Assembly (NCBI RefSeq): GCF_018224955.1 | Contig: NZ_JAGTUU010000007.1 | Coordinates: forward strand, 124,001-188,000 | Length of the DNA stretch: 64,000 bases | Reading direction: 5' to 3' | Origin: Thetidibacter halocola | GTDB lineage: Bacteria; Pseudomonadota; Alphaproteobacteria; Rhodobacterales; Rhodobacteraceae | In this document: positions 47,405 to 56,799 of the stretch, piece after piece | Position numbering within the stretch: the stretch's first letter is position 1 | Layout of the letters: each line of letters opens with the position of its first letter | The notes under the pieces: model-generated | Databases searched by the model: none | Seen by the model: the letters and a program-made list of their open reading frames with translations, nothing else | Told to the model about the DNA's origin: nothing | Program-made: the position numbers and the translations under genes

Positions 47405-48247
47405 TCAGCGCCCCGGGATATCCGACCGCGCCGGCGCGGGATCCCAGTTCTCGATCATCTCGGCCGCTTCCTCGGCGGTCTCGACAAAACGGAACAGGTC
47501 CAGGTCCTGCGGGCTGATCGTGCCTGCATCGGCCAGCGCATCCCAGTTGATGATCCGTTCCCAGAAGGCGCGGCCGAACAGCAGGAAGGGCACCCGCCGC
47601 ATCCGTCCGGTCTGGATCAGGGTCAGCGATTCGAACATCTCGTCCAGCGTGCCGAAGCCGCCCGGGAACACGCAGACCGCGCGCGCACGCATCAGGAAAT
47701 GCATCTTGCGGATCGCGAAGTAATGGAAGTTGAACGCCAGGTCCGGCGTCACGTAGGGGTTCGGCGCCTGTTCGTGCGGGAGCACGATGTTCAGGCCGAT
47801 GGAAATGCCGCCTTCTTCCGCCGCGCCGCGATTGCCCGCTTCCATCACGCCTGGCCCGCCGCCGGTGCAGATCACGAACTCGCGGTTGCCGCTGGCGATG
47901 GATTTCCGTGTCATCAGCCGCGAGAACCGCTCTGCCTCGTCGTAGAAATGCGACAGCTCGGCCAGCGTCTTCGTGCGCGCATTGTCCTTCTCGGCCGGTG
48001 CCGGAATCCGCGCGCCGCCGAACAGCACGATGGTCGAGTCGATCCCGTGCTCGTCCAGCAGCATCTCGAACTTCAGCAGTTCCAGTTGCAAGCGTACCGG
48101 GCGCAGCTCGTCCCGGCACAGGAACGTCTCGTCGGCGAAGGCGAGGCGATAGCTGGGTGACCGCGTCTGCGGCGTGTCCGGCACATGGCTGGCGGTCACC
48201 CGGTCGGTGCCTGCGTCGCGGAACGGGCTGCGGCGGTCGTCGTTCAT
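47405..48247 (-). CDS. LOG-family protein (nucleoside-monophosphate phosphoribohydrolase type)
   Basis: A 280-residue protein with the LOG signature: GGGPGVMEAGNRGA near residue 132 and PGGFGTLDEMFE near 197. LOG enzymes remove the ribose-phosphate from cytokinin-type nucleotides, and many bacterial ones act on AMP or other NMPs. An N-terminal extension of about 75 residues precedes the core. It is convergent with the epimerase gene (3 bases apart) and divergent from the dehydratase-like gene. Confidence 0.88.
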   Translation of the reverse strand: MNDDRRSPFRDAGTDRVTASHVPDTPQTRSPSYRLAFADETFLCRDELRPVRLQLELLKFEMLLDEHGIDSTIVLFGGARIPAPAEKDNARTKTLAELSHFYDEAERFSRLMTRKSIASGNREFVICTGGGPGVMEAGNRGAAEEGGISIGLNIVLPHEQAPNPYVTPDLAFNFHYFAIRKMHFLMRARAVCVFPGGFGTLDEMFESLTLIQTGRMRRVPFLLFGRAFWERIINWDALADAGTISPQDLDLFRFVETAEEAAEMIENWDPAPARSDIPGR

Positions 48248-48315
48248 GGCGGTGTCCTTGTCTGTGTCCCGGTCTGACTATAGCCTGCGCCGGCAAAGCG
48301 CCAGCGGGGGACGAC

Positions 48316-49233
48316 ATGGACTGGACAGCCGAGATCGAGGCCGCCGCAGCGCGAATCGCCGGGCACGTGGTGCGCACACCGGTGATGCAGAGCGACACGC
48401 TCTGGGACCGACCCGTGGCGCTGAAACTGGAACAGACCCAGCACACCGGCAGCTTCAAGGCGCGCGGCGCCTTCAACACGCTTCTCGCGGCCAAGGTGCC
48501 CGATGCCGGGATCGTCGCCGCCTCTGGCGGCAATCACGGCGCGGCGGTGGCCTTTGCCGCGCGGCGGCTGGGGCATCGCGCGCGTATCTTCGTGCCGGAA
48601 ATGGCCGGCCCGGCCAAGATCGCGCTGATCGAACGCGCTGGCGCCGCGCTGACGGTCGTGCCCGGCGAATATGCCGACGCTGCGGCGATGGCCGCGCGCT
48701 TTCGCGATGAACAGGGCGCGATCGAGGTCCATCCCTACGACGCACCCGCCACCGTGGCGGGGCAGGGCACCCTGATGCTGGAATGGGAAGACCAGGGCCT
48801 GGACGCCGACACGGTGCTGATCGCAGTCGGCGGCGGCGGCCTGATCGCTGGCGCGATGGCTTGGACACACGGCCGCAAACGGATCGTCGCCGTCGAACCC
48901 ATGAGCTGCAACGCCCTCGCGGCGGCGATGCAGGCCGGCAAGCCGGTGGACGTGCCGGTTTCCGGCGTTGCCGCGAACGCGCTGGGGGCGCGGCGCATCG
49001 GCTCGATCTGTTTCGACCTGGCCCGCGCGCAAGACGTCCAGACGGTCCTGGTGCCCGACGGGGCCATTCTCGAGGCGCAGAAGTCGCTCTGGCAGGCGCA
49101 CCGCCTGCTGGTCGAACCGGCCGGCGCCACGGCACTCGCCGCGTTGCAATGGGGCGCCTACAAACCCGAGCCCGGCGAACGCGTCGCCGTCCTGCTTTGT
49201 GGTGGCAACATCGCGCCCGATCCGCTGTCCTGA
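48316..49233 (+). CDS. Threonine/serine dehydratase-like PLP enzyme
   Basis: A 305-residue fold-type II PLP protein with the PLP lysine in TGSFKARGAFNTL near residue 48, ASGGNHGAAVAF near 70 and the phosphate-binding GGGGLIAGAM near 175. There is no regulatory ACT domain, so it is the short catabolic or racemase-like form. Substrate could be threonine, serine or hydroxy-aspartate. It is divergent from the LOG gene. Confidence 0.88.
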   Translation: MDWTAEIEAAAARIAGHVVRTPVMQSDTLWDRPVALKLEQTQHTGSFKARGAFNTLLAAKVPDAGIVAASGGNHGAAVAFAARRLGHRARIFVPEMAGPAKIALIERAGAALTVVPGEYADAAAMAARFRDEQGAIEVHPYDAPATVAGQGTLMLEWEDQGLDADTVLIAVGGGGLIAGAMAWTHGRKRIVAVEPMSCNALAAAMQAGKPVDVPVSGVAANALGARRIGSICFDLARAQDVQTVLVPDGAILEAQKSLWQAHRLLVEPAGATALAALQWGAYKPEPGERVAVLLCGGNIAPDPLS

Positions 49234-49376
49234 TCTTCATCTTGCCAGACCAACTCCGGGGAGGCGCGAGGGACAGCGCCCTTCGCAGGCGCCAGGTCGC
49301 ATCCCGCTCCGCCGCCCATTGTAGCGCGCCCCCCTTGCGGCTATAGCCCTTCGCGACCGATCCAAGGGAGAGACCC

Positions 49377-50204
49377 ATGTCCAATGCAAAGCTCGAGGCG
49401 GCGATCGAAGCCGCATGGGAAAACCGGGCCGAGATCACGCCCACGACCGGCGGCGAGACCCGGGAGGCGATCGAGGACACGCTGAACGCGCTCGACAGCG
49501 GCAAGCTGCGCGTGGCCGAACGGCAGGAAGACGGCACCTGGCACGTCAACCAGTGGGCCAAGAAGGCGGTGCTGCTGGGCTTCCGCATCAAGGACATGGA
49601 AAAGCAGTCGGGCGGCCCGCAGGGCGGCGACTGGTGGGACAAGGTGGACAGCAAGTTCGCCGGCTGGAAGAAGCACGACTGGAAAAAGGCCGGCTTTCGC
49701 GCCGTGCCGAACTGCATCGTGCGCAAGTCCGCCTATATCGCGCCGGGCGTGGTGCTGATGCCATCTTTCGTGAACCTGGGCGCCTATGTCGACGAGGGCA
49801 CGATGGTCGACACATGGGCCACCGTGGGCTCCTGCGCGCAGATCGGCAAGAACGTGCACCTGTCCGGCGGCGTCGGCATCGGCGGCGTCTTGGAGCCGAT
49901 GCAGGCCGGCCCCACCATCATCGAGGACAACTGTTTCATCGGGGCGCGCTCCGAAGTGGTCGAGGGCTGCATCGTGCGCGAGGGTTCGGTCCTTGGCATG
50001 GGTGTATTCATCGGCCAGTCGACCAAGATCGTCGACCGCGAGACCGGCGAGGTCATGTATGGCGAGGTGCCGCCCTATTCCGTGGTCGTTGCCGGATCGA
50101 TGCCGTCGAAGAACGGCATCAACCTCTACTGCGCGGTGATCGTGAAGCGGGTCGATGAACGGACCCGCTCCAAGACCGGGATCAACGAGTTGCTGCGCGA
50201 CTGA
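49377..50204 (+). CDS. dapD: 2,3,4,5-tetrahydropyridine-2,6-dicarboxylate N-succinyltransferase
   Basis: A 275-residue left-handed beta-helix acyltransferase of the succinylase branch of diaminopimelate synthesis. Hexapeptide-repeat segments include [20 protein letters not shown] and [21 protein letters not shown], and the C-terminal part ends with [10 protein letters not shown]. It is upstream of dapE in the same pathway. A small hairpin (CCGCA 50255-50259, TGCGG 50265-50269) follows. Confidence 0.97.
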   Translation: MSNAKLEAAIEAAWENRAEITPTTGGETREAIEDTLNALDSGKLRVAERQEDGTWHVNQWAKKAVLLGFRIKDMEKQSGGPQGGDWWDKVDSKFAGWKKHDWKKAGFRAVPNCIVRKSAYIAPGVVLMPSFVNLGAYVDEGTMVDTWATVGSCAQIGKNVHLSGGVGIGGVLEPMQAGPTIIEDNCFIGARSEVVEGCIVREGSVLGMGVFIGQSTKIVDRETGEVMYGEVPPYSVVVAGSMPSKNGINLYCAVIVKRVDERTRSKTGINELLRD

Positions 50205-50890
50205 TGCGCAGCGACTCGGCGGCGCGGCAGGTCGTGCAAGGCCTCGCCGCGCTGTCCGCAGTGACTGCGGCAGTCTAGCCGTTTGAACGTGGTCATGGCC
50301 GCAACTCGATCCTGAGGGCGCCGATCCGGAAAACCCTGTGCGGCTGGGTTTTCTGGCCCGGGGTCTTTCGGACACCGCGATCCAGAGTGCCGCGCAGCGG
50401 ATCGTTGTCAGGACGAATGCCGCCGAGCCACTGCCACGCACGCAGTCTTCGCGGATCCGGTCTGCCGATTTCCACCAACGGGACAGGTGGTTCCCGACCG
50501 AGTTTGCAGAAGCGACTGACCATGTGCCCCGGAATGCGACAGTATGATGCTGTCGGACATTCACAAGCGCTCGGATCTTGACCAGATGTGTCTTCGTTGA
50601 ATCCGCAGCGCGCAAGTCCTCCTGACGCTCCCGCCTCCGTTCCGCGATTCGATCCTGGGAAGCATCCATCACATGATGGAAGTGGCACATCACTGGAACC
50701 CCTGTTTCGATCGGCTTGGTCCCGATCAGGCCGCGCTCCGGGCCTGGCTGCCGTGGTTCGACAACGCGGGAGAAACGATGGCCTCTGCGCGAAAGCGTGG
50801 TTCTGTGGCAGCGGATGCAGTGGTCAGGAACAGGCGCCTGTGTTAGAGCCGGCGCTTCGCGGATCCGCAACAGATTCCGAGGAGAGGGCA
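50205..50890. other. Long intergenic region, possibly decayed sequence
   Basis: About 690 bases without a secure gene, exceptional for this dense window. The only items seen are a weak hairpin at 50255-50269 and a possible short ORF at 50673-50846. Base composition is lower in GC around 50500-50600. The frame is open on both strands for long stretches without family resemblance, suggesting a decayed gene or insertion. Confidence 0.45.
50673..50846 (+). CDS. Possible 57-residue small protein
   Basis: An ATG at 50673 opens 57 codons ending at TAG 50844-50846, starting MMEVAHHWNPCFDRLG and ending VVRNRRLC. The composition is balanced and the frame stays open upstream to 50601, so it may be the tail of a decayed gene. 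A GGGAAG lies about 8 bases upstream of the ATG. No family is recognised; this is a tentative call. Confidence 0.3.
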   Translation: MMEVAHHWNPCFDRLGPDQAALRAWLPWFDNAGETMASARKRGSVAADAVVRNRRLC

Positions 50891-51718
50891 ATGCAGTTTT
50901 CGGACAACGGCACCCGGGTGCAGGACAGGCTGGCCCGCCAATACGGAATCAGCCCCGATGCCGTGCGGACGATGATGGATGCGGTGTCGCGCGGTGGCGG
51001 GTATCAGGCGCAGTTCAGCCACCCAGAGCTTGGCGGGATGGGCCAGTGGCAACGCGGCGGGATGATCATGGTCGGCGACATGTTCAATGCCAACCTTCAG
51101 GCGCTGGTGTCGAACCTGTGCAACGATATCTCGGACGCATTGTCTGAAGGATCGTTCTACAAGCCCGCAGCGGGAGGCCTGTCCGGCGGCAGTGGCAACT
51201 GGTGGCCGTCCGATCTGGGGCAGCCCTCGTCCACGGGGATGCAGAACGATCAGGGCTACGCGATCTTTCCGGCGACGGCGCGGCTTGCAATGCTGCAGAA
51301 TGGTCTGGTTCGGATCTATGACACCGGTGCGCACAGGATTGGTGGCGTCGGCCAGCAGCAGGCGCAGGACGGATCGGTGACGTTTACCTCGCAGCTTGGC
51401 CCTGTCCCGTTGAGCCAGTTGCGCGAGATCACGGCCACCGAACCGGATGCAGATACCCGCTCGACCCCGGACGAGACGCCCGGGCAAGATCCCCTGCCCG
51501 CACATATGGTCTCCGTCGAGTCACCACCCGTCACGACCCCCAAGGTAGCGCAGACCCCGGCGCTTCAGGCCGCGCCGGACGGTCCCAACCCCTTGCCGGC
51601 GTCCGGCACGGTCGATGTCTACGAAGCCCTTTCTCGTCTGGGCGAACTGCGCGACAAGGGAATCCTGACCGACGCCGAATTCCAGGCCAAGAAGACCGAG
51701 CTTCTCGCACGTATCTGA
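50891..51718 (+). CDS. SHOCT-domain protein
   Basis: A 275-residue protein. The C-terminal 35 residues (YEALSRLGELRDKGILTDAEFQAKKTELLARI) are a SHOCT domain, a short helical oligomerisation element. The N-terminal part has a glycine-rich region (MGQWQRGGMIMVGDMFNA), and the middle is proline/threonine-rich and probably flexible. The ATG at 50891 has a GGAGAGG ribosome binding site; an upstream in-frame extension to 50588 has no homology. Function unknown. Confidence 0.8.
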   Translation: MQFSDNGTRVQDRLARQYGISPDAVRTMMDAVSRGGGYQAQFSHPELGGMGQWQRGGMIMVGDMFNANLQALVSNLCNDISDALSEGSFYKPAAGGLSGGSGNWWPSDLGQPSSTGMQNDQGYAIFPATARLAMLQNGLVRIYDTGAHRIGGVGQQQAQDGSVTFTSQLGPVPLSQLREITATEPDADTRSTPDETPGQDPLPAHMVSVESPPVTTPKVAQTPALQAAPDGPNPLPASGTVDVYEALSRLGELRDKGILTDAEFQAKKTELLARI

Positions 51719-51731
51719 GGAAACGCCCATC

Positions 51732-52055
51732 ATGTCCAAACCCGGCTCACGGCAAGAGGTCTATACGCTGCTGGTCGAAGTCGGCCGCAAAGACGGCGAC
51801 GGCCTTCCCAAGGGCGCGACCGGCGCGGCGCTGATGTGCTACGCCTCGGGCGTGGACGAGGCCGAGGCGGTGCGCGAGACCGTGGCGATCCTGAAACAGG
51901 CCGACATGGCACCGCTGGACGTCACCGGCTATGGCACCGCCGAAGAACGCCGCGCCCAGGGCCACGAGATCGACGACGAGGAACAGGCGCTCATGGATCG
52001 TGCGCTGGCCGAGAATTCCGTGATTGTCGCGCAGATCAGCCCTTTTTACGACTGA
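51732..52055 (+). CDS. Conserved hypothetical protein
   Basis: A 107-residue acidic cytosolic protein ([24 protein letters not shown], then acidic [17 protein letters not shown]). It lies 13 bases after the SHOCT gene and before dapE, a position I believe is shared in related genomes. No motif reveals its function. Confidence 0.7.
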   Translation: MSKPGSRQEVYTLLVEVGRKDGDGLPKGATGAALMCYASGVDEAEAVRETVAILKQADMAPLDVTGYGTAEERRAQGHEIDDEEQALMDRALAENSVIVAQISPFYD

Positions 52056-52077
52056 GCCTGCGCCGGTGGGCGGCGTT

Positions 52078-52142
52078 GCGGGGGCTTTGCCCCCGTCGCT
52101 CTTGCAGAGCGATTCCCCCACGGTATTTTCGGGCCGGAGAAA
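52078..52142 (+). repeat. Dispersed GC-rich 3'-end repeat, copy B
   Basis: GCGGGGGCTTTGCCCCCG, an arm pair TCGCTCTTGCAGAGCGA, then TTCCCCCACGGTATTTTC and GGGCCGGAGAA. It has the same layout as copies A and C, and lies just after the 107-residue gene. Confidence 0.7.
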
Positions 52143-52186
52143 CTCAGGGCGGGACGCATGAAACCGGCCGCGAAAGAGGAAAGCCA

Positions 52187-53329
52187 ATGACCACCGATCC
52201 CGTCGACCTGACCGCGCGGCTTGTCCGTTGTCCCTCTGTCACGCCCGAAGAAGGCGGTGCGCTGGTGCTGTTGCAGGAGGTGCTGGAAGGCGCGGGGTTC
52301 GCCTGCACGCGGGTAGACCGGGGTGAGGTCAGCAACCTGTTCGCGCGCTGGGGCGCGCGAGGGAACCAACGCGCCTTCGGCTTCAACGGGCATACGGACG
52401 TGGTGCCGGTGGGCGACCGCGACGCGTGGTCGGTCGATCCGTTCGGAGCCGAGATCAAGGAAGGGTTCCTGTATGGGCGCGGTGCGACCGACATGAAATC
52501 GGGGGTCGCGGCCTTTGTCGCGGCGGCGGTAGACTTCGTGACCGAGACCCCGCCCGACGGTGCGGTGATCCTGGCCATCACCGGCGACGAGGAGGGCGAC
52601 GCGGTGGACGGCACCACGGCGCTTCTGGACTGGATGGCCGAGCAGGGCGAACGGATGGATGTCTGCATCGTCGGGGAACCGACATGCCCCGAGACACTGG
52701 GCGACATGATGAAGATCGGGCGCCGCGGCTCGATGAACGCGTGGTTCACGGTGACGGGCAAGCAGGGCCATTCCGCCTATCTCGACCGTGCGCTGAACCC
52801 GATGCCGGCCATGGCGCGGCTGATGGATCGTCTGTCCTCGCACGTGCTGGACGAGGGAACGGACCATTTCGATCCCTCGACGCTGTCGGTCGTCACCATC
52901 GACACCGGAAACAAGGCGACCAACGTGATCCCGGCGCAGACGCGCGCCACGGTGAACATCCGCTTCAACGATCTGCACAGCGGCGCCGCGCTGTCGGACT
53001 GGCTGCGACAGGAGGCAGCCCGTGTGGATGCCGAGTTCGGAACCAAGACCGACCTGCGGATCAGCATCTCGGGCGAGAGTTTCATCACCCCGCCAGGCGC
53101 GCTGTCGGACCTGGTTTCGAAGGCGGTCGAGGCCGAGACGGGGCGCAAGCCCGAGCTGTCGACCACGGGCGGCACCTCGGACGCGCGGTTCGTCAAGGCG
53201 CATTGCCCGGTGGTCGAGTTCGGTCTGGTCGGGCGCCGGATGCATGGCGTGGACGAGCATGTGGCCGTTGACGAGATCCACCGGCTGAAGGCGATCTACG
53301 GCCGCATCCTGCGGGATTACTTTGCCTGA
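52187..53329 (+). CDS. dapE: Succinyl-diaminopimelate desuccinylase
   Basis: A 380-residue M20 di-zinc peptidase. Metal- and substrate-binding motifs are [12 protein letters not shown] near residue 66, [15 protein letters not shown] near 96 and [12 protein letters not shown] near 130. The C-terminal histidine is seen in [15 protein letters not shown]. It releases succinate from N-succinyl-LL-DAP. The ATG 52187 follows GAGGAA. It overlaps the next gene by 8 bases. Confidence 0.96.
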   Translation: MTTDPVDLTARLVRCPSVTPEEGGALVLLQEVLEGAGFACTRVDRGEVSNLFARWGARGNQRAFGFNGHTDVVPVGDRDAWSVDPFGAEIKEGFLYGRGATDMKSGVAAFVAAAVDFVTETPPDGAVILAITGDEEGDAVDGTTALLDWMAEQGERMDVCIVGEPTCPETLGDMMKIGRRGSMNAWFTVTGKQGHSAYLDRALNPMPAMARLMDRLSSHVLDEGTDHFDPSTLSVVTIDTGNKATNVIPAQTRATVNIRFNDLHSGAALSDWLRQEAARVDAEFGTKTDLRISISGESFITPPGALSDLVSKAVEAETGRKPELSTTGGTSDARFVKAHCPVVEFGLVGRRMHGVDEHVAVDEIHRLKAIYGRILRDYFA

Positions 53330-53954
53330 GCGCATCCTGATCGTGATGGTCAAGGAGCCGCGCGCGGGCCGGGTCAAGACGCGGCTCGGGCGCGAGATCG
53401 GGATGGTTCCCGCGGCCTGGTGGTTCCGGCATCAGGTGGGGGCGCTGCTGCGGCGCCTGCGCGATCGGCGCTGGCGCGTCGTGCTGGCGGTATCGCCGGA
53501 TCAGGCCGTTTCCAGCCGGGCTTGGCCCGCCGATCTGCTGCGCCTGGCGCAGGGGCGGGGCGACCTTGGGCGACGGATGGCGCGTTGCCTGGGTGCAGTC
53601 GGGTCCGGGCCAGTCTGCCTGATCGGCGGAGACGTTCCGGGTGTCACGCGCGCGGCGATCTGGCGGGGCTTTGCCGCGCTGGGCACGCATGACGCGGTGT
53701 TCGGTCCGGCCGAGGATGGCGGTTTCTGGCTGGTGGGGCTGCGGAACGGGTCGCAGGTGCCAGGGGGGCTGTTCCGGGGCGCACGGTTTTCGACGGAACA
53801 TGCGCTGGCTGACAGCGTCGCCTCGCTGTGCGGCGCACGGGTGGCGCTGGTAGACCGGTTGCACGACGTCGATACGGCGGATGATCTGAAGCGCGCGGAG
53901 GGGGCTCTGCCCCCCGCGCCTGCGGCGCCCCCCGGAGTTTATCGGGCAAGATGA
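53322..53954 (+). CDS. TIGR04282/DUF2064-family glycosyltransferase-like protein (TTG start)
   Basis: A 210-residue GT-A-like protein. The N-terminal [19 protein letters not shown] is the nucleotide-binding start of the family, and [15 protein letters not shown] plus [13 protein letters not shown] are typical inner motifs. It begins at a TTG (53322-53324) overlapping dapE. The C-terminal 17 residues or so ([18 protein letters not shown]) come from repeat copy C, which also supplies the stop codon. The substrate is unknown. Confidence 0.83.
   Translation: MPERILIVMVKEPRAGRVKTRLGREIGMVPAAWWFRHQVGALLRRLRDRRWRVVLAVSPDQAVSSRAWPADLLRLAQGRGDLGRRMARCLGAVGSGPVCLIGGDVPGVTRAAIWRGFAALGTHDAVFGPAEDGGFWLVGLRNGSQVPGGLFRGARFSTEHALADSVASLCGARVALVDRLHDVDTADDLKRAEGALPPAPAAPPGVYRAR
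53898..53954 (+). repeat. Dispersed GC-rich 3'-end repeat, copy C (inside a coding end)
   Basis: GGAGGGGGCTCTGCCCCCCG, arm pair GCGCCTGCGGCGC, CCCCCGGAGTTTATCGGGCAAGATGAA. It is the third copy of the family, overlapping the C-terminal codons and stop of the DUF2064 gene. Confidence 0.65.
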
Positions 53955-54009
53955 AGCGCCCCGCGTTTCCCTGCATGACGCCGAGCCGGACCCGTGCTAA
54001 CTGGGGCGC

Positions 54010-56313
54010 ATGACACAGTTGCCCGACAAGTCGGCCGTCCTCGAGTGGATCGCCGCGAACCCCACGCTCACCTCGAAGCGCGACATCGCGAAGGCCTTTG
54101 GCGTGAAAGGCGCGGCGCGGATCGACCTCAAGCGCCTGCTGAAGGAACTCGAGGCCGAGGGGCACCTCGAAAGGCGCAAGAAGACCTATCGCGACCCGGA
54201 CCGCCTGCCGCCTGTCTCGGTGCTTCAGGTCAAGGCGCCGGACGCGAACGGCGATCTGTTTGCCCGCCCGCTGGAATGGCACGGTGAGGGGGTGGAGCCT
54301 ATCGTGCTGATCGTCCCGCGCGAGAGCGACCCCGCGCTGGGCGAAGGCGACCGCATCCTGGCCCGCCTGCAAGTCGTACACGAAGAGGATCACAATTACG
54401 AGGCCCGCCTGATCCGCCGGATCGGGGTTGCGCCGCGCCGGGTCGTGGGCATCTTCCGCAAGACCGCCGAGGGCGGGCGGCTGCTGCCGATCGACAAGGG
54501 CTCGGACCGGGAATGGCTGGTGACGCCGGACGCGACGGGGGGCGCGCAGGAAGGCGAACTGGTCGAGGCGGAACAGGCCGGGCCTGCGGGGCGGTTTGGC
54601 CTGCCGCGGGCGCGGATCGTGCTGCGGCTGGGCGATCCGTCGGCGCCGCGCGCCGTGTCCCTGATCGCGATCCACCAGCACGGCATCCCCGACGACTTTC
54701 CCGACGATGTCCTGGCCGAGGCGGACGCGATGAAGCCCGCCGGTCTGAAGGGGCGCACCGACCTGCGCGACCTGCCGCTTGTCACCATCGACCCGGTCGA
54801 TGCGCGCGATCACGACGACGCGGTCTATGCCCAGCCCGATGACGACCCCAAGAACAAGGGCGGTCACGTGATCTGGGTCGCCATCGCGGATGTCGCGCAT
54901 TACGTGCAACCGGGATCCAGACTGGACCGCGAGGCGCAGAAACGCGGCAATTCCAGCTATTTCCCCGACCGGGTCGTGCCGATGCTGCCCGACCGGCTGT
55001 CGGGCGACCTGTGCTCGCTGCACGAGGGCGTGCCGCGTGCCTGCATCGCGGTGAAGATGCGGATCGACGCCGAAGGCAACAAGCTGTCTCAGCAGTTCGT
55101 GCGGGGTCTGATGCGGTCCCCGGCAACGCTGAATTACCGCGAGGTGCAGGAGGCCCAGGACGGCAATCCCAATGACCGGACCGGGCCGCTGCTGGAGCCG
55201 GTGATCCGGCCGCTGTTCGCAGCCTACGCCGCGCTCGCGGCCGCGCGCGACCGGCGGCAGCCGCTGGACCTCGACCTGCCCGAACGCAAGGTGGTGCTGG
55301 ACGATGACGGCAAGGTTGTCTCGGTGGCCTTCGCCCCCCGGCTGGATGCGCATCGCCTGATCGAGGAATTCATGGTGCTGGCCAATGTTGCCGCCGCCGA
55401 GACGCTGGTCGCCAAGAAGACCCCGCTGGTCTTTCGCGTGCACGAGGAGCCGCCGCAGGACAAGCTGGAATCCCTGCGCGATACCGCCGAGGCGTCCGGG
55501 TTCATTCTCGCCAAGGGTCAGGTGCTGAAGACCGCGCATCTGAACCACCTGCTGCACCAGGCGGCGGGCACCGAGGATGCCGAGTTGATCAACCTGTCGA
55601 CCCTGCGCAGCATGACGCAGGCCTATTACAGCCCGAAGAATTTCGGGCATTTCGGCCTTGCCCTGCAGAACTACGCGCATTTCACCTCGCCGATCCGGCG
55701 CTATTCCGACCTGATCGTGCATCGCGCGCTGATCCGGGCGCATGGCTGGGGCGACGATGGCCTGACGGTGGACGAGATCGAGCGGCTGGAGCAGACCGCC
55801 CAGCACATCAGCGACACCGAACGGCGGTCGATGATGGCCGAGCGCGACACGACCGACCGCTACCTTGCGGCCTACCTGTCGGACCGGCTGGGGGCCGAGT
55901 TCACCGGGCGGATCAGCGGGGTGGCGCATTTCGGCGTCTTCGTGAAGCTGGACGAGACGGGCGCGGACGGGCTGGTGCCGATCAGCACGCTCGGGCGCGA
56001 GTATTTCAATTTTGACCGCGACGCGGGCACCCTGATGGGCGCCGAGAGCGGGCGGCTGATTGCCATCGGCATGCGCGCGCGGGTCAAGCTGATCGAGGCG
56101 GCGCCGGTCACGGGCGGCATCGCCTTCGAAATGCTCGAGGTCGCGGACGAGGCCTATGAAAGCCCGGGCCAGCGCGGTCCGCGCGGCAAGGGCCGCAGCA
56201 AGCGCTATGGCAAGGCGCCCAAGGGACCGTCCAAGCGCAAGCTGACGCGGGCAAAGGCCAAGGACGCCAAGGTCAAGCGCAAGGTCACGCGGCAGAACCG
56301 GCAGGAGCGCTGA
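54010..56313 (+). CDS. rnr: Ribonuclease R
   Basis: A 767-residue 3'-5' exoribonuclease that degrades structured RNA and takes part in RNA quality control. An N-terminal HTH-like domain covers about residues 1-60. Cold-shock-like domains follow, then the RNB catalytic domain with acidic residues in DPVDARDHDDAVYA near residue 266 and the helix YSPKNFGHFGLALQNYAHFTSPIRRYSDL. The C-terminal S1 domain ends in a lysine-rich tail (KGRSKRYGKAPKG). Gene and C-terminal tail are full length. Confidence 0.96.
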   Translation: MTQLPDKSAVLEWIAANPTLTSKRDIAKAFGVKGAARIDLKRLLKELEAEGHLERRKKTYRDPDRLPPVSVLQVKAPDANGDLFARPLEWHGEGVEPIVLIVPRESDPALGEGDRILARLQVVHEEDHNYEARLIRRIGVAPRRVVGIFRKTAEGGRLLPIDKGSDREWLVTPDATGGAQEGELVEAEQAGPAGRFGLPRARIVLRLGDPSAPRAVSLIAIHQHGIPDDFPDDVLAEADAMKPAGLKGRTDLRDLPLVTIDPVDARDHDDAVYAQPDDDPKNKGGHVIWVAIADVAHYVQPGSRLDREAQKRGNSSYFPDRVVPMLPDRLSGDLCSLHEGVPRACIAVKMRIDAEGNKLSQQFVRGLMRSPATLNYREVQEAQDGNPNDRTGPLLEPVIRPLFAAYAALAAARDRRQPLDLDLPERKVVLDDDGKVVSVAFAPRLDAHRLIEEFMVLANVAAAETLVAKKTPLVFRVHEEPPQDKLESLRDTAEASGFILAKGQVLKTAHLNHLLHQAAGTEDAELINLSTLRSMTQAYYSPKNFGHFGLALQNYAHFTSPIRRYSDLIVHRALIRAHGWGDDGLTVDEIERLEQTAQHISDTERRSMMAERDTTDRYLAAYLSDRLGAEFTGRISGVAHFGVFVKLDETGADGLVPISTLGREYFNFDRDAGTLMGAESGRLIAIGMRARVKLIEAAPVTGGIAFEMLEVADEAYESPGQRGPRGKGRSKRYGKAPKGPSKRKLTRAKAKDAKVKRKVTRQNRQER

Positions 56314-56319
56314 GCGCGG

Positions 56320-56799
56320 TCAGCGGCCCTCGTCGCAGGGTCCGCCGGCAAAGCACGATTGCAGCCGGTCCATGTCCTGTTGCGTGGGGTTGGGGAACAG
56401 CATGCTGCCGCAGGGGTCGGCGATGATGATGCTGCGACCGTTCTCACGCTTGACGAAGGCAAGGTAGGTGGCGCCGCTGCGGGGCGACGGGCACCATGGT
56501 CCAAAGCAGAGCACGCGAACCGTCACCGCGTGCTGGAAGGGGCGGTTCCAGCCCTCGGGTGTCAGGGAATGGCCAACCATCTGGCCGCGGATCTCGGTTT
56601 CGGGCGGGACCTCGCCCTGGCGGTCCCAGTCGACCACGGGCAGGCGGCTTTCGTCGAAGTCGAGCCGCCCCACCGCCGCGCCCCATGGCGCATCGTCGGC
56701 ATCCACCTGCTTGTAGGTGCGCACGACATCGGCCGGCAGGCAGGACAGGGCGGCGGCTTGACCCGCCGCAAGCGAAAGAACAAGGGCCAGCCGGATCAC
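56320..56799 (-). CDS. Secreted cysteine-rich protein of unknown function
   Basis: A 159-residue protein with a signal peptide ([19 protein letters not shown], cleavage near residue 17). Six cysteines in the mature part (LSC, LC, WC, PC, SC, PC) suggest disulfides in the periplasm. It begins at the GTG 56797-56799 overlapping the rppH stop (GTGA). No family is recognised; the conserved segment [18 protein letters not shown] might be diagnostic. It is probably co-transcribed with rppH. Confidence 0.7.
   Translation of the reverse strand: MIRLALVLSLAAGQAAALSCLPADVVRTYKQVDADDAPWGAAVGRLDFDESRLPVVDWDRQGEVPPETEIRGQMVGHSLTPEGWNRPFQHAVTVRVLCFGPWCPSPRSGATYLAFVKRENGRSIIIADPCGSMLFPNPTQQDMDRLQSCFAGGPCDEGR

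Noticed and set aside
49341-50891. 516-residue minus-strand frame over dapD and the following gap
   Set aside because: The dapD part is antisense, and the rest has no start, ribosome binding site or homology that I can see. It was checked for transposase motifs and none was recognised.
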